Position numbers and translations under genes: made by a program
Assembly (NCBI GenBank): GCA_038030265.1
Contig: CM075941.1
Span: 41,106,164-41,170,163, forward strand
Length of the DNA: 64,000 nucleotides
Direction: 5' to 3'
DNA from: Corythucha ciliata
Lineage: Eukaryota > Arthropoda > Insecta > Hemiptera > Tingidae
Notes under the pieces: generated by a model
Told to the model about the DNA's origin: nothing
The model's input: the letters and a program-made list of their open reading frames with translations, nothing else
Databases searched by the model: none
Shown: in pieces, positions 56,335 to 64,000 of the stretch
Layout of the letters: every line of letters starts with the position of its first letter
How positions within the stretch are numbered: position 1 is the first letter of the stretch

Positions 56335-56690
56335 TTCGTCGAAGCCTTATTTTCAACATGACTATGCCTCCCGCCCAATTAATTAATCGAATTTCGCCGG
56401 TTTCTGGATCAAACTTATGATATGTGAATAGGACGAGGGGGTACAATTCCATGGACATCTCGATCGCCAGACATGACGCCGAAGGATTTCCACGTCTGGG
56501 GGTTTCGTATAAAAGACCGTGTTAACAGCACCTCGATGAGGAGGAGCTTCGAAGGAGGATTACAGGAGACTTTGAGGTCCTTCGAGCCAAAATTTCTCAT
56601 CGCGTGACAGTGGGTACCATGAGAAAAAGGGTAAGAACCTGCCTAGTCGTAACAGAGGAGTACATTTTGAAAATTCATTGTGAAAAAAAG
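56335..56690 (+). pseudogene. Mariner/Tc1-superfamily (IS630-type) transposase fragment
   Basis: Three frames together give the C-terminal half of a DDE transposase. First FQHDYASRPIN (worn form of the FQ-DGAPPH motif with the second catalytic Asp), then, from 56431, PWTSRSPDMTPKDFHVWGF with the SPD-T third-residue box and the KDRV after it, then a C-terminal helix region with MRKRVRTCL near 56620. One stop (after PIN) and at least two frame changes make it dead. The first catalytic Asp region is absent. The local duplications or inverted repeats expected at its ends were not found. Confidence 0.8.
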
Positions 56691-57491
56691 AAGAAGTTTT
56701 GGGTAATTTATGAGTTTTTTATTTGTTAATTGATATGAATTGGTGTGATAAACGCTAGGAGATGTTTTTATTTGTCATCGCTGACCACGATTAGACCTAC
56801 GAGAAGCTTTATCATCATTTTAGCTCAGGTGTCTTGCCTCATGGATGGATCCATGGACGCTTTTTAAGACATGATGGTGGCAACCTTACATTCGGGGTGG
56901 GTTTGTTTTTTAACGAGCGCTCGTACTATAGTGACCCTAGGGTAGAGAAAATAGGCTGTTACGAGCGACCATGACGCGAAACAGGGCCACTGCACTAGCG
57001 GCTAGGTTGTGTGTCAACATGGAACCGCCTGTATTTCTTGGTTGAGCACGTTTCAGGGGACTCATGAATGACGTGTTTCTCAGACCAGTACCTTTGAGAA
57101 AATGATCCTAAAATTTGACTCGATGGGATTTTGGAGGTGGTTTTGATGATTTATTTGCACAAATGAATTCGACTCCAAAGGGGGGCATGCCCCCTGTGCC
57201 CCCTGGATCCGTCACTGACGCCCCTCCAGTTCGCTGTGAGCAATCCAGGTTAGAGGTGAGGTGTGATTTCACTGTCGGTGATTTTGTCACTTTGACTACT
57301 CCGTCACTGTTGGCTCCGGTGACGACCACATTGAAATCACCGTTCCGGCCCTTCTACCGAGTCTATCCCTCGTCTGTTCACTTTTTTTCTTGGACTTATA
57401 TTGTCGGTTATATATTTTATTTTTATTCACTTCGTTTTCCAAGACCTGTGCTACAGTGATCTTGTATAATTTTACTTTTTTTAAAAACACC
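56691..57491. other. Non-coding stretch, no gene recognised
   Basis: The region contains open frames of up to 114 codons (57115-57459) with no domain. GGGGCATGCCCCCTGTGCCC near 57182 is a worn transposon-end-like palindrome. Confidence 0.45.
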
Positions 57492-57499
57492 TTCCTAGG

Positions 57500-59753
57500 C
57501 AGGGGCGTAGCCAGCCCTTGACCAAGGGGTGGGCAGAATATGTCGGCCGTTATGGAAACTAGAGACTCCAACAAAAGAACTGGTAGCGCAATAGATCGTC
57601 AAATTCTTCCCCGGAAACTGAGTTTTTACAAAAAAGGGTCGTAATCCATCAAAAACTAACATCTTCGTTAGGAAATTATCTGTTTTAGCCTTCTATTCCT
57701 GATTTCCTATCCAAAAACTGACAATTCTATTCAGACTTTTTCTATTAACAGACAATTGGATTTCCCTGGAAATCGATACTTGGCATTCAAATATACAGGG
57801 TGACCGACTTTTCATCAACGTCTTGTCTGAGAGACGTAAAAATTCAACATTTTTTAACCAAACAATAACGGGTTTTAACTCTAAACTGACGTTTCTACGC
57901 CAAAGACGAAGTGTTTGCGTCTAAACTAAACATTTCACAGCACAACTTTTAAAATCCAAGTCTTTACCCCCAAAAACTGGTGAATTCCGCCTAAAAATGG
58001 CGGGTTTAACCCAAAACGGATCAAAAACGAATGATCTTAATTACAATTAACAGACCACTCAGTACTAAAAACTGCCGATTTTATCCTTCCATTGGCGATT
58101 TTAGTAAAAAAAAACAAAAACGAACAATTCCTGGCAAAGCTGACGTGCCCCCCCCCCTCCAAATGAATATGCTACCACAAAACTGGCGATTTTAACCTAA
58201 AACTAAACTTTACTGTTCCATTTCAAAAATGAATGTTTTACACCTGAAATGACAATTTCCCCTCAAAATTAGATAGTTTACCTACTCCAAAACTGACAAT
58301 GTCACACTTAAACTCAAGTTTTCCTCAAAACTGGTGATTTTAGGCCATTCTGCCTTAAAAACAGGTGATTTCACAAAAAAAAAAAAAAAAAGACAAATTC
58401 ATTGCACATGTGACGATTTTATTCCAATACAGACGATTTCACGCCAAAGCTGACGTGTTGCCTCATAACTGATGACGTTAATACAAAACTGGTCATTTTA
58501 CCCCAAAACTGACTGTTTTAATTCCAAAACTAACGATTTCATCCCAAAAACGTTCCTAAACTGACGATTTTACCCTGAAACTTGCGGTTCCACCCAAAAA
58601 ATATCACTTTACCTCAAAACAGAATATTTTACTCCAAAATTGACATTTTACTTTGTTGGGCACACAGAGTCAGTTTTGACGATTTCAAGGCTTGAATAGC
58701 TATAATTGCCATTTTTAGGGCGCATAAAGTCAGTCTTTCCAGTTATAGGAGCGAATAGTACGTCACAAGTCAAGGCGAGAACAGCCAGCTTGGCCTATTT
58801 TGCCATTTTCAGGGCAGGAGTCACTTGTTCAGACATTTTTAGAGCTCGTAAAGTAAATTAGGCAATTTCTAGGGTACAAATATAGTAATTTTAGCCATTT
58901 TAAAGACACGAATCGTCAGTTTTTCCATTTTCAGGGCTCAAATACCTAGTCTATCAAGCCAAGGTCATGAAGTTTGACCATTCCTGGTGCGCAAAATGTC
59001 GATTTTGTCATTTTCAGGGAAGGAATCATCTTTTTAGTCATTTCCAGGGCACGTGAAGTCATTTTGGCCGTTTTCAGGGCTTGATTAGTCCGTCAAGCCA
59101 AAAGCGCGCATTTATGGTCATATTTGGCTCAAGAATGGCCAGTCTGATCAATTTTAGCGCACGAATGGTCGATTTAGCTACTTTCGGGCAGTAATCATGA
59201 TCTTTTTAGGCATTTTCAGAAGTTCACCAGTCGCCATCAATTTTTAGGGCGCGTGAAGTCCAGTTTTAGCCGTTTTCAAAACGTGAATGGACAGTTTTGT
59301 ATTTTTGGGCGTGAGTTTAGTTACTTTAGCCGTTTTTATAGTGCAAATAGCTAGTTTTAACTATTAGGCAGTGAAAAGGCTGTCAAACCAGTTTTAGTAG
59401 GGCGAACCACACCATTTCTCTAGCACATCTCTTGAGCAAATATACTGAATCCGCGTCTGTCTGCGAAAATGGTATTCTAGGACGCAAAAACGGTGAATTT
59501 GGTCTTTGAATTATGTCACCCTTGCGATATCCGTTTTGTGAGCGACAAAACCCGTTGAAATTTATTTTTTTTATTAGTGAAATCCGTGAAGTTATTTTTT
59601 TTAGTGAGCGCCGACGAAACACAATGTGATTATTCTGAAAGATTTGTACTTTCAGAATGCATCTAGGGGTGGGCAATTGCCCCACTGAATCTGCATTTTT
59701 GAGTCTAGGGGAGGGCAGCTGCCTAGCCCTGCCCCCCTCTGGCTATGCCTATG
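57500..59753. mobile_element. Non-autonomous hAT-type element filled with two array families, perfect 8-bp target duplication
   Basis: The left end CAGGGGCGTAGCCAG (57500) pairs with the right end, which reads inward as CATAGGCATAGCCAG (from 59753), 12 of 15 alike; both are followed by G/C-rich tracts with GGGCA. TTCCTAGG flanks it exactly at 57492-57499 and 59754-59761. The interior is not coding: from about 57600 to 58660 it is CCAAAACTGACGATTTTACC units, then from 58670 to 59400 GGGCGCGAATCGTCAGTTTAGCC units, then unique sequence. No transposase is present. Confidence 0.85.
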
Positions 59754-59761
59754 TTCCTAGG

Positions 59762-60235
59762 TAAATTCGTGCATTGCAGTTTTTGATCCATGACTCACTT
59801 TCATGTTTGCATTTGAGGCTGTGGGTTCGCCGTTCATAGGAGTTTTCCACGGATAAAGTTAGAAAAAGAATTATTATTTTTTTTTTTTATAACCGATGCA
59901 AACAAAATTGATTTGCGAAATCGTGTCTCTCATTTGACCTCTTAATAGGCTTTGTTGGGTCTGGGAATGAAATTTACACAGATACCGGCGAGTCCGGTAA
60001 CATTAGGCATTTGCTCAAACGAACTGCTACAGGGGGCCTGTCCTGTAAGATTTCAGGGTTCCTAGGAATATCCTTTTCCAACCGTCCGCCCCAAATTAAA
60101 TCACATGTTGATGGGGAGGACGGGTGGAAACAAACAGCAAACAAAAATGAATTTGCCTCAAGAATCCTCAAAATAGAGGACAAACAGTGATAGTGACATT
60201 ATAAAGTTATAGAACAGGCCCTCTGTAGTCACTTA
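59762..60235. other. Flank of the hAT-type element, no gene
   Basis: AT-rich DNA with a poly-T run near 59876. A 69-codon minus-strand frame (59974-60183) is not recognised. Confidence 0.45.
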
Positions 60236-60336
60236 AGTGACAAAATCACTGGTTTTTGTCACAGTGACTGCACAGTCACCGGAGCTAGTTGTCACTGTGA
60301 CCGACAAAAGCTGTCACGTCACACCTCTAATCCAGG

Positions 60337-60500
60337 TTTATATATCGTTGGTTCCAACCTACGCATTGAACTCGTTCGGATCCGTTCCAGAAACATTTTA
60401 CGATAGCAACAAACAAATCCATCGCGTTTTATTCGCAGAAGACGATTCTGTGACGGTTGCAAACAAGTTCTACGGTATAGGTTGCAGACCTATTGTTTAG
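60337..60500 (+). CDS. Possible terminal exon of an unknown gene
   Basis: A plausible acceptor (CCTCTAATCCAG, ending at 60336) precedes an open reading of about 54 codons that ends in TAG at 60498-60500. The peptide (including ALNSFGSVPETFYDSNKQIH and VTVANKFYGIGCRPIV) has balanced composition and does not derive from any repeat here, unlike other open frames in the window. No family is recognised and no partner exon was found. It may equally be chance or part of an old element. Confidence 0.25.
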
Positions 60501-60539
60501 AATTGATCTCGATTAGTTGCCATTAGTGGCCATAATATT

Positions 60540-63500
60540 TCTGATACAAAGTGCTATTGTAACCGTGATTATGGTTGTTGGTCGGCGTTGGACGGGCCTA
60601 AATCATGAAATGATGAAAATAGGAAAATCCCCCTCCCCTTAATATCATGATAATGCTATGCTCGATATTCTCCCCTTAACCACCGTTTAAAGTGCATACC
60701 CCCCCCCCCCACACACACCGAAAACGGTCCTGCCGAACGCCTGTCTGAAATCCTGAACTTCCGATTTTGCAAGGCGTGACGTCAATCCTGAACTGCTCCA
60801 TTTTCCCCCCAACTCACCTGCTTCAGAACGGTCTTATCAAACTGACCTTTTTCTTCCGCTGTGTTTTTTTTCTTCTTCTTCACCGACGCGAGAGGACAGG
60901 CAATACGTTGCACAAAAAAAAAAAAAATGTACCTCCTGTCCTTTTCCTTATTGAAAACATGAGAGCCATGTTGAAGTAAGAGAGCAAGAGGTCATCAGTT
61001 CAAAACGTACACTTGTATACATCTACGGGTAAGACCCCCACCTCCCCTTCACAAGCTTTGGATTGGAATGACAACTTTTTTTTTTTTTTCATTTTTGGAA
61101 AAAAGAAACTTTTTAAATAATGATCCTCAACGAGAACCGCTACTATGGTTGGTACTGAAAAGAAAATAATAAAAAAATACATCCATCTTGAGACGGTATA
61201 GCTCCTCTTTTACACCGACGCACCATTTGTAGGCAAACGCGTTAAGTAAGACGGTGTTATTCTGCTTTTTACGATTGTTTTCATCATAAAATACTCCTTC
61301 TAGACAGTCACCCCCCCCCCTCCCACGATCTTATTTGAATCGGTTCACTAAGGACTTTGAAGATACTGTTGTATATCACACAAAAGTATATTTTCCGCAT
61401 GCATGAACCGTGAAATGCGCTTAACTGCGAACATTCTGGAAGATTCGATGCTAAGATTTTAGTAATGACTTTTATGTACGCGCATTACCAAGGGTAAAAT
61501 GATCGTGATTTAATCACAGTGAACGCATGCTTTAGTAGCTCAAAGTCTTTTTACAGGCTGTACTATAGGAATAGGAATATATATACGGAATCTGTTAAAA
61601 ATGAGTTCTCGTACACGATTTTAATTGGTATCTTATGTATTTCCCATAGTTCTCAGCCCTGGAAAATAATCCATTTAAAAAACATAGTCGTGATATATGA
61701 GTTCGAGGCGTTCGGATGTTAATAATGACCGCTTGTTCTGAAAATCCGTCTATACGTATATAGCGGTTTAAAAGAATCAGTAGTGCCTTAAACAAAAACG
61801 CGCAATATTTCTTCCTCTTCTTATTTTTTTTTTTTGAATTACGAGAGAAAATACAAGTGGAAGTTTCATAACGCGACGATCCATCAGGGGCAGGCGGAGA
61901 TAAACTGTAAAAATGTCGAGGAAGATCGTAAATCAAACGTCCTCAAAGTTTATAAATATGGATCGTAAAAAAATAGAACTCGATGAAGTCATTACCTGTC
62001 CATAACTTCATATTTCTAGCCTAAAAATTAACGGATTATTTTATTTATGAGCGTCACCGAGTGCTTTTTTTTTTAGCACTTTACATATCAACACCGCGCA
62101 ATATATCAATCAATGATTCGTATAATTGAAGGACAACGCTTCTAACTGTCTGGGAAGAAAGTGGAATGCGCTATTATCACTAAAAATGATGGAGAAGAAG
62201 TAATTTTTATTGCCGGCATTCCTAAATAGAAGAAATTACTAGAAAAGGTCACATGAATATAACATGTTGAGACGAGAATCGATTTTTTTGATGCGCTTAA
62301 AAAGAACAATTTGTCTAATTTTGATTGACAGCCTTTAATTACCTGTAATAAAAGAATCGAACGTTAATGAACGTTAATGAAAAGACGCTTCTAATTCCTG
62401 TGACATTCTTTCGAAATTATAGGCCTATAAGTATTAAACGGAGAAAAAAAGCGGTTTCAATCTTTTGAAACGCCCCCTCAAACGAGCCATAAATTTTTAG
62501 TGTAAAAACGTACAGGGACGTAATAGGGTAAGCCACGATATTTTTATATAATAGGAAGAATTCGCTGAATCATGGCTTTCACACCCGTCTTTCGAGGTTT
62601 TTTTTAAGTATCTTCTTCACTCAAATGAGCATCATCTTGTCCCGATAACATAAACTATTCAACTTTTAGAAATCCTAAACTCCATAACCAGTATCGCGCC
62701 GGTTACCTTTTCATTTCAACCGTTGCCGCGAGAATGTCCAACATATTTCACCTTTGTATGATTTTTACCCCTTGCCTAAAACACGTCTTCGTGCTTCAGA
62801 GGTTTCTTTTTACTTTTAAAAGAGATGAGATGCCCTTTAGCTGAAAGTCATACGTCAATTATAAAGCGCAATCCAATAATGAACTATGGGCACTGTCCCA
62901 CCGTGAGAGGAAGACGCAAATGAAAGATTAAACGCCTATAGGTTTCACCTTATAAGCCAATTAAAATTGAGAAATAACGCGTGCCATTTATAAACGTTCT
63001 AAAAATGATACATTTATGATACAGACGTCAATTGGATGACTCAATTATGAGTGAGGTGTTGGAGGGAGAGGAATAAGGACAGAAGGCACGCGTCGTATCT
63101 GTGATTTCACTGACGAATGAAAACCATTGGAACGTAATACTCGGATATTGGCCAGTTGTTAACTAATTAATAAAATGAAGTTCTAATAATAATTAACTAG
63201 TCGCTCAACTGTGTACGATACGACAAAATTACTGGGCGAGTGCGATCGTACTTTATCGGAATCAATTTTTAAGGGGTAAATTGGCTACGGGAAGATCACC
63301 GTAATTCTCAAATACATCTCACGGGTTTCTTTTGTCAAATGATAAGAGAGAAAAATCAATTTTCCATCATTATCCAATTTGAGTTGCACAATTTAGCCTT
63401 GCTCGTATAAGTGGAGAGTTGAAACACCGCCAATTTTTGGTGAGAAAATAGGCGATCAATTCGTTTTATAACACTATGGGATGGTTTGCAAATTGCAGGA

Positions 63501-64000
63501 AGGAAGATAATACAAGGGCCTTTCATGACGCGAAAAATCACCCCAGGGGGGGGGGGGCATGATGGGCTCATGGGCGATGATGATGCTGACACGTGATTGT
63601 GACAAATCAGGCAATGACACTAACCAAAAGTGCGAAAAGGATGGTGCTCTCTTTCAAGAGCACTATAGTGACCCAGATGCAGGGCACGGTGAAGAGATCA
63701 CGAAACTGGGCGCTCCTCAAAAAAAAAAAAAAAAAAAAAAAAATCCGCTTGAAGTTGCCTAATTTGGTTGAGACTCCTACTTTGATCTTTAAAGTAAATG
63801 CCACCGTATTTGAAGAAATAATACACCTCCAATTCTAGCCCTATAGAAGATGTGTACGTAACGGAATAAAAACAACAATTCAGAGAAGATAAATATTAAA
63901 ATGCAAATAAGGTTTCATCTTCATCATTCGACTTCACGCTCAGCCTTGTGATTGTTCATTTTTGAAGAGATCAAGTACGCGAGATTGCGAGATGTTAAAC
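60540..64000. other. Right-hand stretch with no recognised gene or array
   Basis: AT-rich DNA nearly free of the minisatellite families. It has poly-C runs (60700, 61312), a poly-G run (63546), poly-A runs (60915, 63720) and many AATAAA/TTTATT words. Open frames are under 115 codons and unrecognised. It may be intergenic or a long intron. Confidence 0.5.

Overview
The window is invertebrate, almost certainly arthropod, nuclear DNA. The evidence is spliced protein-coding genes with GT-AG introns, a heparan-sulfate 6-O-endosulfatase (Sulf1) whose exons read like arthropod Sulf1, and Ty3/Gypsy, LINE, mariner-like and hAT-like remnants. Only three host genes are supported. Most of the rest is repeat. 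The species cannot be fixed from sequence alone.

Layout. 1-2 kb: decayed Ty3/Gypsy gag-pol (minus strand), whose reverse transcriptase has lost its catalytic YxDD box. 2.4-3.0 kb: four adjacent hairpin or MITE-like inverted repeats. 5.7-6.35 kb: a second Gypsy fragment (integrase C-terminus). 14.2-30.65 kb: the 5' part of Sulf1 on the minus strand (four coding exons, introns of about 0.56, 8.7 and 6.4 kb); its remaining exons lie beyond the left edge or in very short exons I could not find. 44.6-50.6 kb: complete EXOSC9/RRP45 (exosome subunit; six exons, 432 aa, minus). 50.97-51.55 kb: complete Dr1/NC2-beta (two exons, 171 aa, plus). EXOSC9 and Dr1 are head-to-head with 372 bp between their start codons, a candidate bidirectional promoter. 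53.5-56.7 kb: a cluster of dead transposon genes, including a 5'-truncated LINE with a perfect 13-bp target-site duplication.

The most unusual content is the non-coding filler. Much of the window consists of highly degenerate minisatellite-like arrays of at least five families (units of roughly 20-32 bp), in both orientations, filling the Sulf1 and EXOSC9 introns and the intergenic DNA. Several arrays are the interior of non-autonomous hAT-type elements. Elements at 25351-27628 and 57500-59753 have terminal inverted repeats of the CAGNGGCGTAG type and perfect 8-bp target-site duplications; a third at 31950-34068 has a 6/8 match. This suggests that the arrays were spread as transposon cargo. 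Other structures of note are an 86-bp-arm near-perfect hairpin at 41631-41860, a 0.75-kb recent duplication (9.4 and 19.7 kb), a 107-bp tandem duplication at 29.9 kb, and a striking density of poly-G/poly-C runs.

The three host genes are functionally unrelated: extracellular heparan-sulfate editing, RNA decay, and repression of TBP-dependent transcription.
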